A stretch of DNA of 48,285 nucleotides, taken from NCBI GenBank assembly GCA_002699695.2, contig PACC02000059.1:2540-50824 (forward strand), read 5' to 3'. Both the position numbers and the translations under genes were made by a program. This DNA is from Paracoccaceae bacterium (GTDB lineage Bacteria; Pseudomonadota; Alphaproteobacteria; Rhodobacterales; Rhodobacteraceae). Positions 30,781 through 41,062 of this stretch are shown piece by piece. Every line of letters begins with the position of its first letter. Position 1 is the first letter of the stretch. The notes under the pieces were generated by a model. That model saw nothing but the letters and a program-made list of their open reading frames with translations. It was not told the DNA's origin and searched no databases.

Positions 30781-32259
30781 ATGTCAGATCTGATTCATTC
30801 AAGCCCGCTCAAAACGACAGATGAAGGAAATCTTTTGGAGAGTTCTCCTTATATGCCCCAGAATATTGAGGCAGAGCAAGGTCTGCTGGGGGCTCTACTG
30901 GTCAATAATGAAGTCTATGATAAAATTTCGCAGTTAATACATTCATCACACTTTTTTGATCCTGTCCATCAGCGAATTTATGAGGTAGTGGTGGAAAAAA
31001 TATCTAGGAACTCCTTGGCATCACCGGTAACCCTTAAAACATATTTCCAAAATGATCCTGGTCTAAAAGAATTGGGGGGTATTTCCTATTTAGCAAAATT
31101 AGCAGCATCTGCTATTTCTTTATTTGCTGCGGTAGATTACGCCAAATTGATTTGTGAATTGGCTCTTAGAAGAAATCTGATAAATTTAGGTCGTGAAATT
31201 TCTGAAAAGGCTTTGTCAGCGGATATTCCAGAAAGCCCTGAGGAACAAATTTCAACAGCTGAATCCCGATTGTACAACATTGCAGAAAAGGGTTCGGAAA
31301 TGACAGGGTTCATTCCCCTATTGAGTGCATCCAAGGAAGCTATAGTTATTGCAAATAAAGCCTATCAACAGGACGGTGGTATTTCTGGAATTTCAACAGG
31401 ATTAATTGATCTCGATAAGAAACTTGGCGGCTTACATGACTCAGACCTATTAATAATTGCTGGACGACCTTCTATGGGGAAGACATCTCTTGCCACCAAC
31501 ATGGCATTCAGTATAGCAAGCTCTTATGAAAAGAGAGTAAATGAAGATGGAACGGAAGATTTACTAAAGGGAGGTGTTGTCGGCTTTTTCTCTCTAGAAA
31601 TGTCTTCAGCACAATTAGCTACTAGGATTCTATCTGAAAATTCGAAAGTGCCATCAGACAAGATTCGAAAAGGTGACCTCACTGAAAACGAATTTAGAGG
31701 GTTCATCGAATCTGCTCAAGATATAGAAAAATGTCCTTTATACATAGATGATACTGCAGCTCTTCCAATCTCAGCTCTTGCAGGAAGGGCTCGTCGCCTT
31801 AAAAGGATGTATGGATTAGACATCTTATTTATCGACTACCTGCAACTCATAAGACCTTCATCCAGTCGTGATAGCAGGGTCAACGAAATATCAGAGATCA
31901 CTCAAGGCTTAAAATCCATAGCAAAGGAGTTAAATATACCAGTTGTAGCTCTATCACAATTATCCAGACAAGTGGAAGCAAGGGATGACAAAAGACCCCA
32001 GCTTTCTGATCTTCGTGAAAGTGGTTCCATAGAACAGGATTCTGATGTCGTGATGTTCATATTTAGAGAAGAATATTACAAAGAAAGAGAAAAACCTGAT
32101 GAAAACGATGTTGAAAGCTTTTTAAAATGGCAAGAGGATATGAGTAGATTACATGGTCGTGCTGAATTAATAATAAGTAAGCAGCGTCATGGGCCCATTG
32201 GAACGGTGGATTTGTCTTTCCAGAGTAAATTCACAAGCTTTGGTAATCTCGCAAAATAA
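30781..32259 (+). CDS. dnaB: Replicative DNA helicase DnaB
   Basis: PQNIEAEQGLLGALLVNNEVYD...DLLIIAGRPSMGKTSLATNMAF...IFIDYLQLI...SQLSRQVEARDDKRPQLSDLRESGSIEQDSDVVMFIFREE (spelling LFIDYLQLI in the track). Confidence 0.98.
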   Translation: MSDLIHSSPLKTTDEGNLLESSPYMPQNIEAEQGLLGALLVNNEVYDKISQLIHSSHFFDPVHQRIYEVVVEKISRNSLASPVTLKTYFQNDPGLKELGGISYLAKLAASAISLFAAVDYAKLICELALRRNLINLGREISEKALSADIPESPEEQISTAESRLYNIAEKGSEMTGFIPLLSASKEAIVIANKAYQQDGGISGISTGLIDLDKKLGGLHDSDLLIIAGRPSMGKTSLATNMAFSIASSYEKRVNEDGTEDLLKGGVVGFFSLEMSSAQLATRILSENSKVPSDKIRKGDLTENEFRGFIESAQDIEKCPLYIDDTAALPISALAGRARRLKRMYGLDILFIDYLQLIRPSSSRDSRVNEISEITQGLKSIAKELNIPVVALSQLSRQVEARDDKRPQLSDLRESGSIEQDSDVVMFIFREEYYKEREKPDENDVESFLKWQEDMSRLHGRAELIISKQRHGPIGTVDLSFQSKFTSFGNLAK

Positions 32260-32296
32260 GTTACTTTTCATGAAATACTAGTTAGCGCTAAAAATT

Positions 32297-33337
32297 ATGA
32301 TAGCAACACTTGAAATCAATTTAGACAATATAAAAAAAAATTGGCTCTATTTGAATAAAATATCCTCTGAAAAAACCCAAACTGGCGTGGTACTCAAGGC
32401 CAATGCATATGGGTTAGGTGTTAGTAAAGTGGGACCAACCCTTTGGGAAGCGGGGGCCAGGAATTTTTTTGTTGCAACTATTGAAGAGGCTATCGAATTA
32501 AATAGATATATTCCCAAAAATAGAAAAATCTACGTCTTAAATGGTTATAGCGAAAGACATAAAAGAGCTGTGGACAATTTTTCAATTATTCCAGTTCTTA
32601 ACTCACCCAAGCAACTAAGCTCTTTTTTGAATTTTCATTCCCAAAAAAAGGCATGCCTACAAATAGATGTAGGAATGAACAGGTTGGGCTTTCAAGAAAG
32701 AGAGTTAAGAGAATGCCAGCAAAAAATAAAATCCTTAAATCTTGATTTAATCATTGGTCATCTTAGTTGTGCTGATGATACTAATAGTCCTTCGAATAAA
32801 CTAGCTCTCCAATACTTTAGAGCAAAGACTGCCAACCTTCCAAGAATTAAGAAATCAATTTCCGCATCGCACGGGATATTTTTGGGTAAGTCATATAACT
32901 TAGATGTAACTAGGCCAGGAATCGCACTATATGGTGGAATCAGAAATCAAGGTCTCTTGGAAGTGATCACTGTTCAATTACCTGTGCTGCAAACCCATGA
33001 GATGAACCCTGGTGAAGGTGTTGGATATGGATTAACATACACTACAAAAACAAAGAAAAGGGTTGCGACTTTGTTTGGAGGCTACGCTGATGGAATAATG
33101 AGAAATTTGTCCCAAAAAGGCTTTGTGCATTATAATGGGGAGCCTTGTCCAATTTTAGGCAGAGTCTCGATGGATTTAATTACCGTTGATATTTCCCATT
33201 TAAAAACCACTCCTGAGAAGTTAACCCTGCTGGGAAAGTCACAAACAATTAATGATCTGGCAGACCAGGCTGAAACCATCACCCATGAAATCCTAACAAG
33301 CCTCGGTACAAGATTTTCGAAGTCATACAAAAACTAG
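32297..33337 (+). CDS. alr: Alanine racemase
   Basis: VVLKANAYGLGVSKVGPTLWEAGARNFFVATIEEAIELN...LQIDVGMNRLGF...RPGIALYGG...GRVSMDLITVDIS. Confidence 0.96.
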   Translation: MIATLEINLDNIKKNWLYLNKISSEKTQTGVVLKANAYGLGVSKVGPTLWEAGARNFFVATIEEAIELNRYIPKNRKIYVLNGYSERHKRAVDNFSIIPVLNSPKQLSSFLNFHSQKKACLQIDVGMNRLGFQERELRECQQKIKSLNLDLIIGHLSCADDTNSPSNKLALQYFRAKTANLPRIKKSISASHGIFLGKSYNLDVTRPGIALYGGIRNQGLLEVITVQLPVLQTHEMNPGEGVGYGLTYTTKTKKRVATLFGGYADGIMRNLSQKGFVHYNGEPCPILGRVSMDLITVDISHLKTTPEKLTLLGKSQTINDLADQAETITHEILTSLGTRFSKSYKN

Positions 33338-33350
33338 CACTTTTTAAATC

Positions 33351-34154
33351 ATGAATTGGAATAAAAAAAAGAATCTAACCCTCATATTACTGAATACCTT
33401 AGGTAATAATATCATCAACCTCACATCACTGATGGGTTCCTTGGTTATCTTTGTCTCACATGCTCTAACCAGATCAGTAATGCCTCCTTTCTTTATTAAG
33501 GAATATGGAAAACAGATTGTAGTAATTGGTTGGGCATCTTTGCCTGTTGTCGGGTTAACAGCGTTTTTTACAGGCGGGGCCTTAGCTTTACAGATTTATT
33601 CTGGAGGCTCGAGGTTAAATGCAGAAAGTGCCGTACCTTCAATTGTAGCCATAGGATTTTTGAGAGAATTAGGACCAGTATTGTGTGGTCTAATGGTCGC
33701 TGGGAGAGTTTCTTCAGCTATAGCAGCGGAACTAGCCACTATGAGAGTTACAGAACAAATTGATGCCTTAGTAACTTTAGCGACAGATCCCATAAAGTAT
33801 CTAGTAGCACCTAGAATAATTATAACCACTCTTTTTCTTCCCATTTTAACAGGTGTTGGTAACATTATTGGAATATATGGTGGATATCTAGTTAGCACAG
33901 AAAAGTTAGGGTTTAACCCAAGCATGTATATAGAGAGCACCTTTAAATATATTGAAATGGGAGATATTACCTCTAGCCTAATAAAAGCTACGATTTTTGG
34001 TTTGCTCATATCTACTATGGGATGTTTTTTTGGATTTAGGGCATCTAAAGGTGCTTTGGGAGTAGGAAGAGCCACGACAAATGCCGTAGTTTCAGCCTCC
34101 ATCCTAATTTTAGCTTCAAATTATTTGCTAACAGAACTCATGTTTAAGTCATGA
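33351..34154 (+). CDS. mlaE: MlaE family ABC transporter permease
   Basis: FFTGGALALQIYSGGSRLNAESAVPSIVAIGFLRELGPVLCGLMVAGRVSSAIAAELATMRVTEQIDALVTLATDPIKYLVAPRI. Confidence 0.95.
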   Translation: MNWNKKKNLTLILLNTLGNNIINLTSLMGSLVIFVSHALTRSVMPPFFIKEYGKQIVVIGWASLPVVGLTAFFTGGALALQIYSGGSRLNAESAVPSIVAIGFLRELGPVLCGLMVAGRVSSAIAAELATMRVTEQIDALVTLATDPIKYLVAPRIIITTLFLPILTGVGNIIGIYGGYLVSTEKLGFNPSMYIESTFKYIEMGDITSSLIKATIFGLLISTMGCFFGFRASKGALGVGRATTNAVVSASILILASNYLLTELMFKS

Positions 34155-34900
34155 CAGATCAATCTGATAAAAAAATAGCTATAGAAACAATAGATCTTTT
34201 AAAGAGGTTCGACAATGAAATTGTTATCAATAAACTAAACTTAAGAATTCCATTCGGTACATCTATGGGGATAATGGGACCTTCAGGGACAGGAAAATCA
34301 GTGTTATTAAAATGCATACTTGGATTGACTGAATATGAAGGTGACATCTTCTACGAAGGCACCCTTTTGGAGAAAAAAAATAGGGGAATTTTTTATAAAA
34401 ATTTTGGTATGTTATTTCAAGGCAGTGCTTTATTTGATAGCTTAACAGTTTGGCAAAATATCGCCTTCAAACTTATTAACAGCGCTAAAAAAATTTCAAA
34501 TAGTGAAGCAAAAGAAATAGCAATACATTTATTAAGGGATGTTGGTTTAGATGAGAATGTCTGTAAACTCATGCCCTCCGAACTGTCGGGAGGAATGCAA
34601 AAAAGAGTAGCTTTGGCAAGAGCACTTGCAGATAAACCAAGCTTATTATTTTTTGACGAACCAACTACAGGCTTAGACCCTCTGACATCTTCATCAATTA
34701 ATGAGTTGATTAGCACGATCGTAAAAAGAGACAACATAACATCTTTAATCATTTCTCACGATCCTTCCTCAATTATTGCTATTTGTGATGAGGTGATCTT
34801 CATAGAGGACGGAAAAATAGGATGGAGAGGCAAAGCCTCTAAAATGAAATTCTCCAACCACCAATTACTTAAAAAGTATCTAGGTTCTCTGCAAGTTTAG
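34151..34900 (+). CDS. mlaF: MlaF-type ABC transporter ATP-binding protein
   Basis: Walker A GPSGTGKSVLLK; signature LSGGMQKRVALARAL; Walker B LLFFDEPTTGLDP; overlaps mlaE by 4 nt (ATGA). Confidence 0.95.
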   Translation: MTDQSDKKIAIETIDLLKRFDNEIVINKLNLRIPFGTSMGIMGPSGTGKSVLLKCILGLTEYEGDIFYEGTLLEKKNRGIFYKNFGMLFQGSALFDSLTVWQNIAFKLINSAKKISNSEAKEIAIHLLRDVGLDENVCKLMPSELSGGMQKRVALARALADKPSLLFFDEPTTGLDPLTSSSINELISTIVKRDNITSLIISHDPSSIIAICDEVIFIEDGKIGWRGKASKMKFSNHQLLKKYLGSLQV

Positions 34901-34952
34901 TAAGAGTAAAAAATGATTGCACGCAGTAAAATATCCACAGATGAGATTGAAT

Positions 34953-35543
34953 ATGGAATTATTTAATGAAATAGATATACTAGGCTTCATCATTGTCCTT
35001 CTCTCAATATTGCTTAGTTACTTTAGAGGTTTTTTACGAGAATGTTTTACTGTTTTAGCATGGGCCATGTCTGCAATTCTATCACTAAATTTGGGTCCTG
35101 GCCTAATTCCTATTATTCAGGAAATACCTTTATTAGATGAATTTTTCTTGGGGAATTGTCCTTTAACAATGTTAGTCTCTTTTGTATTATCTTTTGTTAT
35201 TTCACTAACTTTTTTTTCATTGCTGATCACATTTCTTAACCCCAGGATGTCCCTTTCCGGAGAAGCATCAATTTTTGGCAATATAAATAATATGGGTGGT
35301 GTCATATTTGGCTTTTCTAGATCGGTCATTATTTTGATCTTTTTACTAATTTGTGTTCAGGATTTGTTACCTCGCTCTTTTTTTCCTACTGGTATAATTG
35401 AAAAGGTGGATAATTCCTTATCAAGCCAATTGCTTATGCCCTCCAAAATTTTTATTAAAGAAAAGGTTTCTAATAATGCATCCGATTGGCTTAGTAAAAC
35501 CTATGAATTAATTTTAAAGAATGAATGCCAAAAATACACATAA
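34953..35543 (+). CDS. cvpA: CvpA family protein
   Basis: NEIDILGFIIVLLSILLSYFRGFLRECFTVLAWAMSAILS...FGFSRSVIILIFLLICVQD. Start taken at ATG 34953. Confidence 0.88.
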   Translation: MELFNEIDILGFIIVLLSILLSYFRGFLRECFTVLAWAMSAILSLNLGPGLIPIIQEIPLLDEFFLGNCPLTMLVSFVLSFVISLTFFSLLITFLNPRMSLSGEASIFGNINNMGGVIFGFSRSVIILIFLLICVQDLLPRSFFPTGIIEKVDNSLSSQLLMPSKIFIKEKVSNNASDWLSKTYELILKNECQKYT

Positions 35544-35570
35544 ACCTTCAAGCTCTCTAGGAAAACATGA

Positions 35571-36245
35571 ATGCCTGTCTTTAACAATAAGATAATACTG
35601 GTGACAGGAGCATCTCGAGGTTTAGGATATGAAGTGGCTTTGCAGCTAGCTAGCAAAGGCGCTCATCTCATAATCACCGCACGAACATTGGGTGCACTGG
35701 AGGAGTTATCAGACAAAATTCTGAGGACAAATGCTACAGTAACTGTAGTGCCCTTAGACCTATGTAAAGAAAAGGATTTTCAAATTGTTTCTAGAACAAT
35801 TTATGAAAAATTTGGTCAAATTGATATACTAGTTCACTCAGCTTCTTCTGCCATACCTATGGCTCCAATTGAAACAATACAAACGAAAGAACTGCTGAAA
35901 TTCTTTGATGCTAATTGCTTTGTAACCCAAAGAGTCATTCAAATGATAGATCCTTTGCTGAAAAAATCTAAAAAAAGTATTGCCCTATTCATTCAGGATA
36001 CAACAAACTCACAAACTAAAAAATTTCTGGGCATTTATAATGCAACGAGAGCCGCCTCTAGAGAAATGATTGAGGCATATGCGGCAGAGCGAAAGCGTCT
36101 TGGTCCAAAAGTCCTCACTTTTGAGCCTAATCCCATGCCTACTAGAACTCGTTCAGTTTTGTTTCCCGGGGAAAATAAAGATAAGTTAAGCACTTGTAAA
36201 AGTGAAGCTCAAAAAATGGTAAAATTTGTTTCTAGCTATTTATGA
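35571..36245 (+). CDS. SDR family NAD(P)-dependent oxidoreductase
   Basis: NKIILVTGASRGLGYEVALQLASKGAHLIITART...VHSASSAIPM...YNATRAASREMIEAYAAE. Confidence 0.9.
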   Translation: MPVFNNKIILVTGASRGLGYEVALQLASKGAHLIITARTLGALEELSDKILRTNATVTVVPLDLCKEKDFQIVSRTIYEKFGQIDILVHSASSAIPMAPIETIQTKELLKFFDANCFVTQRVIQMIDPLLKKSKKSIALFIQDTTNSQTKKFLGIYNATRAASREMIEAYAAERKRLGPKVLTFEPNPMPTRTRSVLFPGENKDKLSTCKSEAQKMVKFVSSYL

Positions 36246-36253
36246 ATACTTCT

Positions 36254-37687
36254 TTACTTTGCTTGATAGGTATAAGGATTATTTCCCACCCTAATATTAA
36301 GTCTAATTGAAACACTATAGAGTTTGAAATCCTTCCTTAGACCATTAACTAAATAACGTTGATAGCTTTTGGGTAACTCACATTTATATGAAGAAAATAA
36401 TACGAAAGTAGGAGGTCTTGCTTTCACCTGGGTAATGTATTTTAACTTTATTCTCCTGCCCCTAATCATAGGCGGGGGATGATCCAGAATCTTAAAACTT
36501 AACCACTGGTTAAGTTGTGCAGTTGGTACTCTTCTTACCCAATTCTCATGGGATTTAATTATAGCACTTTTGAGACTTTTAATGCCTCTATTTTTTAATG
36601 CTGAAATGGTAATTATCGGTAAGTCTTCAAATTGAGGCAGGGAAGAAATGATTTTACTCTTCAGCTTTGCTAATCTATCTTTTTTATTTAACTCTTTGTC
36701 CCATTTGTTCACCGCTAAAACTAATCCTCTCCCTTCTTTAGAAATGTGATTGATTATCCGCAGATCTTGTGCATCTAGTGCTCTTTCACTATCAAGGAGC
36801 ATTAGCACAATTTCAGCATATTTAATTACTTCAAAAGCTTTCCATACTGAAAATTCCTCCAGGCCCTTAGTGACTTTTCCTGCTCGCCTTATTCCAGCAG
36901 TGTCAACAATTTGGAAAAAATCATCTAACCAGTTCGTATTAACTTCTATTGGGTCAGTTGTAGTCCCAGATTTTGGACTTGTGACTACTCTCCGTTTTCC
37001 TAATATGCTATTGAATAATGTTGATTTCCCTACATTAGGCCGACCAATAATTGCCAATTTGATTTTGTGATCACTCTTTGAGTTTAAATCTATCTGCTCA
37101 TCTTCGAGCCAAGTACTCTGATCCTCATCCATCAATTGCCCATTCTCAGCCAAATTTTGGTTTGCTCCAAAATGAAAATCAGAAGTCATTGTTTCTTTGT
37201 GTGCTCTAATTTTTTCCAATAGATCTGTAATTCCTGATCCATGAGAAGCAGAGATTGGTATTGGGTTATCTATTCCCAGAGAAAAGAAATCCCAATATCC
37301 TTCTTTAGCTATTTTAGTTTCCATTTTATTAGCCAACAAAAATACCTTCGCTTTAAACTTTCTCAAATAATCAGCAAATTCAATATCATTAGCAGTTAGC
37401 CCCGCTTTAGCATCTGTCATAAAAAGAATAATATCAGCACTATCCAGTAATAGTTTAGTCTTGGAACCTGCTTCTTTATTCAGGTAATCATGAGAACTGC
37501 TATCAACCCCTGCAGTATCAAACAAAACAAAGGGAATTGGGCCAATATTGAATTTGGCTTCTTTATAATCTCTCGTTGTGCCAGCTACATCGTCTACAAT
37601 TGAAACTTTTTTACTTACCAAACGGTTAAAAAGTGTAGACTTCCCTACATTAGGTCGACCAGCAATAATGATTTTGAATGCATCCAT
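36254..37687 (-). CDS. der: Ribosome biogenesis GTPase Der (EngA)
   Basis: Two tandem G domains: IAGRPNVGKSTLFNRL...DTAGV and IIGRPNVGKSTLFNSILGKRRVVTSPKSGTTTD...DTAGIRR; KH-like C-terminus. Start at 37687. Confidence 0.97.
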   Translation of the reverse strand: MDAFKIIIAGRPNVGKSTLFNRLVSKKVSIVDDVAGTTRDYKEAKFNIGPIPFVLFDTAGVDSSSHDYLNKEAGSKTKLLLDSADIILFMTDAKAGLTANDIEFADYLRKFKAKVFLLANKMETKIAKEGYWDFFSLGIDNPIPISASHGSGITDLLEKIRAHKETMTSDFHFGANQNLAENGQLMDEDQSTWLEDEQIDLNSKSDHKIKLAIIGRPNVGKSTLFNSILGKRRVVTSPKSGTTTDPIEVNTNWLDDFFQIVDTAGIRRAGKVTKGLEEFSVWKAFEVIKYAEIVLMLLDSERALDAQDLRIINHISKEGRGLVLAVNKWDKELNKKDRLAKLKSKIISSLPQFEDLPIITISALKNRGIKSLKSAIIKSHENWVRRVPTAQLNQWLSFKILDHPPPMIRGRRIKLKYITQVKARPPTFVLFSSYKCELPKSYQRYLVNGLRKDFKLYSVSIRLNIRVGNNPYTYQAK

Positions 37688-37716
37688 ATCCCAACACACA
37701 AATATTTCCTAGACCA

Positions 37717-39021
37717 TTAATTGAAGGCAATCAATTTCCCAGATCTTGTAATTACAAATAACTTATTATGTGCTGCAAAGGGACGGTAAAGTGCTGGATT
37801 TCTAAAATTGTATTCTACAATTTGCTCACCCGATACCGGATCAAACTTCCTCAACCTACCATCTGTACCAGTTACCCATATATAATTTCCCGCCAAGGTT
37901 GGTCCGAAATATTTATACTGGTTTTTATCCTTCTTGCCAATTGATCGACTCCAAATAATCTTACCTGTTTTCTCACTAATTCTCACTAATTTACCTGATG
38001 AAGACACAATAAACAACGATCCCCCTGCTATTAGAGGGGTACTCTGACTCCCAACAGGTGCATCCCAAACTATTCTGCCATTACTAGAATTAATCGCCAA
38101 TAGTTGTCCAGAAACACTTGTCATGAAAATCTTTCCAGACTTAATTATAGGACTACCTCCAAAATCACCTATTACAGATTGTGCTTCACCTTTGTTAGCA
38201 TCATCAAATGACTGACTCCAAACTTCTGCACCGTTAGAAAATCTTACTGCCTTTAAAACACCAGCACTAAAAGGGAAGAAAATCCTATTCTTGGATGATG
38301 CAGGGGCAACACCCTTTCCTATAACAGTAGGTCTCGTAGCCCCCTCTAAAGTCCACAAAATATCTCCCTCAAAGTTCATGGCTATTGCCATATCATTCGA
38401 TGAAATAGAATACAGTCTTTTATTGTTTATGACTGGCGGCCCTCTAAATGGAGAATCGAATTTTCGACGCCACAAAATTGATCCCTTGGAGGGGTTTAGA
38501 GAAACAATGTCACCATATCCTGTTAGCGCAAACAATTTATTCTTATAAATTGCTAAACCGCCACTGTATTGGCTTATTTGCCTGCCTTCGCCCTTTGGAG
38601 CCAAGCCAGTAACCCAAACCCTATTACCACTCAAATCAAAAGCAATCATATTTGCTTTTCCATCTAAGATAAAAATATTCTTTTCAGTTATTATTGGAGC
38701 CGATAGGTTGCCACTTTTTAAAACGGATGTCTCCCAAGCTTTTGACAATAAACCATTAAAACTGGAATGAATGAAATGATGCGTTGGACCATTATCTACT
38801 TGAGTAATGGATGAGATAACTCTAGGTTTTCCTAAATTTATATTTTTTCCCTTATTACTTAGGTAACGAGCCAATGGGTCAACGTAAATTTCCTGCCGCT
38901 CGCCCACAATCTTATTATCATTTAGACAACCAGTTGCTGTTAGGCAAAAAAAGCCCATTAATATTATCTTAGGAAAATTTTTCCTGGTGAGAAGGTTTGC
39001 TAAAATCCTAAAGCTTATCAT
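37717..39021 (-). CDS. bamB: Outer membrane assembly lipoprotein BamB-like (PQQ beta-propeller)
   Basis: Lipobox-like FFCLTATGCLND; repeated beta-propeller GRIVWDAPVGSQSTPLIAGGSLFIVSSSGKLVRISEKTGKIIWSRSIG; adjacent to der. Confidence 0.9.
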   Translation of the reverse strand: MISFRILANLLTRKNFPKIILMGFFCLTATGCLNDNKIVGERQEIYVDPLARYLSNKGKNINLGKPRVISSITQVDNGPTHHFIHSSFNGLLSKAWETSVLKSGNLSAPIITEKNIFILDGKANMIAFDLSGNRVWVTGLAPKGEGRQISQYSGGLAIYKNKLFALTGYGDIVSLNPSKGSILWRRKFDSPFRGPPVINNKRLYSISSNDMAIAMNFEGDILWTLEGATRPTVIGKGVAPASSKNRIFFPFSAGVLKAVRFSNGAEVWSQSFDDANKGEAQSVIGDFGGSPIIKSGKIFMTSVSGQLLAINSSNGRIVWDAPVGSQSTPLIAGGSLFIVSSSGKLVRISEKTGKIIWSRSIGKKDKNQYKYFGPTLAGNYIWVTGTDGRLRKFDPVSGEQIVEYNFRNPALYRPFAAHNKLFVITRSGKLIAFN

Positions 39022-39038
39022 AAGAAATTAACCATAAA

Positions 39039-39686
39039 TTACTTAGGATCAACATTATCCTGGATTATTCTCTTGAGGTTAATAATTCTAGTCTGCATTC
39101 CAGAAGAAGATAAATCCGGCTCTAACAATTTAACTTCAGCTAAAGCTTCACTGAAAAGTTCCTTACTCAAAAGAAGATCTATTTTGGCTTCTATAGCTAA
39201 AAGTCGATAAGGTCTGTCAGGCCCAGATAGACTATTCAGCATATCCATTTTTTTGTCAAAATCTAATTCAGAAATGTAGAAAGTATATAATAAAGCAAGA
39301 TCTCTTAAAACGATTGGTAAATCTTTATTATTAGCTACTGTCTCTAAGTGAACCAATCTTTCACTACTATTCACAACGGATGATCTTAAGAATGCTGGAT
39401 TGAGGACTGCTAAAGATTTTCCAGGTAACTCTTTATTTAAATAAGTTGAATAATTTTTAACATCTTCAGAGTCAGTAAAACTTTGTAAAACAGCTCTTAA
39501 TTCGTCCCCATTTTGCTCAGCGGCCAATCTTTCCTTACTTTTTCTCCATTCATTGACACCGGCACCACCCACCAAAAGCAGGATTAAAAAAACTCCAATC
39601 CATCCATACTTTCGGAATAAAGTATAAAGTCTATCCCTGCGAACCTCGTCGCTAACCTCTTGAATAAATGATTCATTTAAACTCAA
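39039..39686 (-). CDS. YfgM-like TPR domain membrane-anchored protein
   Basis: EVSDEVRRDRLYTLFRKYGWIGVFLILLLVGGAGVNEWRKSKERLAAEQ plus helical repeats; upstream of bamB-der in an operon-like arrangement. Confidence 0.82.
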   Translation of the reverse strand: MSLNESFIQEVSDEVRRDRLYTLFRKYGWIGVFLILLLVGGAGVNEWRKSKERLAAEQNGDELRAVLQSFTDSEDVKNYSTYLNKELPGKSLAVLNPAFLRSSVVNSSERLVHLETVANNKDLPIVLRDLALLYTFYISELDFDKKMDMLNSLSGPDRPYRLLAIEAKIDLLLSKELFSEALAEVKLLEPDLSSSGMQTRIINLKRIIQDNVDPK

Positions 39687-39931
39687 TTATTTGCCCTCTT
39701 CCTATTTGTGGAGCAACTTTACTTTCAGCAAACGCCATAAAAAAATAAAACTTGCTTTCCCTCTGGATTTTATAGGATAACACCCCAAATACAGTTACTA
39801 AGATTGGTATACCCCCAATTGCTATTTTGTCTACTAAATAATTGGGTTACCAGGCAATAAAAATAGAGAGTGAGCTACTTTATAAATAAACTCCAAACAA
39901 TGAACGCACACATAGTATTATAACTCAAATC

Positions 39932-41062
39932 ATGATTAGGGGACAAATGCGGGTAATTTCACTGATTTTAGCAGCCATTGTTGGTATGAGCCTATATTTT
40001 TTAGTCGTTGATCGAGAGACTTTAATTATTTATGTAAAAAAATTAAGTAAATCCGAGGAATTGGAAATTAAACCAGAATCCACTGAAGTAGATCTTGCAC
40101 TAGATGAACCAACAAAAACAGTATTGCCTCATGTCATTGTCAGCAAATCAAAAGCAATAAAAGCAAATAATGTCCTCGTTCTTCGGGGAAAAACTGCAGC
40201 TTCTCGGAAAGTAGAAGTAAGAGCTGAAATTAGTGGGGCTGTTATTTCATCCCCTCGTCCAAAAGGCTCCAGTATAGAAACCGGGGAAACTCTTTGTGAG
40301 ATAGCGGCTGGAACTAGGTTTGTAACACTGAGTGAAGCAAAGACCCGACTATCAGAGGCAGAAGAAAAATTTGATGTAGCAAAAACTCTGACGGAACAAG
40401 GATACAGCACTAAAACGAGTAATCTTACTCAAGAAACGCTCCTTGAATCGGCAAAAGCTTCCTTAAAAAAAGCTGAGTATGAAATATCTAAATTAATAAT
40501 TCATGCACCATTTGCCGGTGTATTAGAGAATAATACGGCAGAATTAGGTAGTTATTTAAACCAAGGGTCACTCTGTGGAACTATCATTGATTTATCCCAG
40601 GTAAAATTGATTGGATATGTCCCAGAAGTTAAGATCCGAGAAATTTCCGTAGGTGCTAAGGCTGCAGGAAAAACAGTGTCAGGGATCACTACAGACGGCT
40701 TAGTCAGCTTTATTTCAAAACGTGCAGATCCCATTACAAAAACTTTCCAAGTTGAAATTATCGCAGAGAATTATGATTCAAATATACGAGATGGTGAAAC
40801 GGTAGAAATTGCGATTGAATTAGAAGCTAATACAGCACATTTGTTACCTCAGTCAGTGTTAACACTTAATGATGAAGGGTCCTTAGGTGTTAGAGCAGTA
40901 ATAGAAGGCGAAGTTAAATTCTACGAAGTGAATATCCTACGGGATCAAATAAATGGTTTACTTCTCACAGGTCTGCCTGAAACAATTGATGTAATTACCG
41001 TAGGCCAGGAATTTGTTTTAAGCGGTCAGAAAGTCAATGTTACTTATGAGAAAAGTGAATGA
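39932..41062 (+). CDS. Efflux RND transporter periplasmic adaptor (MFP) subunit
   Basis: RGKTAASRKVEVRAEISGAVISSPRPKGSSIETGETLCEI...APFAGVLENNTAELGSYLNQGSLCGTIIDLSQVKLIGYVPE. Confidence 0.93.
   Translation: MIRGQMRVISLILAAIVGMSLYFLVVDRETLIIYVKKLSKSEELEIKPESTEVDLALDEPTKTVLPHVIVSKSKAIKANNVLVLRGKTAASRKVEVRAEISGAVISSPRPKGSSIETGETLCEIAAGTRFVTLSEAKTRLSEAEEKFDVAKTLTEQGYSTKTSNLTQETLLESAKASLKKAEYEISKLIIHAPFAGVLENNTAELGSYLNQGSLCGTIIDLSQVKLIGYVPEVKIREISVGAKAAGKTVSGITTDGLVSFISKRADPITKTFQVEIIAENYDSNIRDGETVEIAIELEANTAHLLPQSVLTLNDEGSLGVRAVIEGEVKFYEVNILRDQINGLLLTGLPETIDVITVGQEFVLSGQKVNVTYEKSE

Noticed and set aside
33596-34102. Minus-strand 168-aa ORF inside mlaE
   Set aside because: Antisense shadow ORF over a clear MlaE permease.
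37971-37990. 10-bp tandem repeat TCTCACTAAT x2 in bamB
   Set aside because: Short in-gene repeat that does not preserve a codon-phase unit; consistent with chance.
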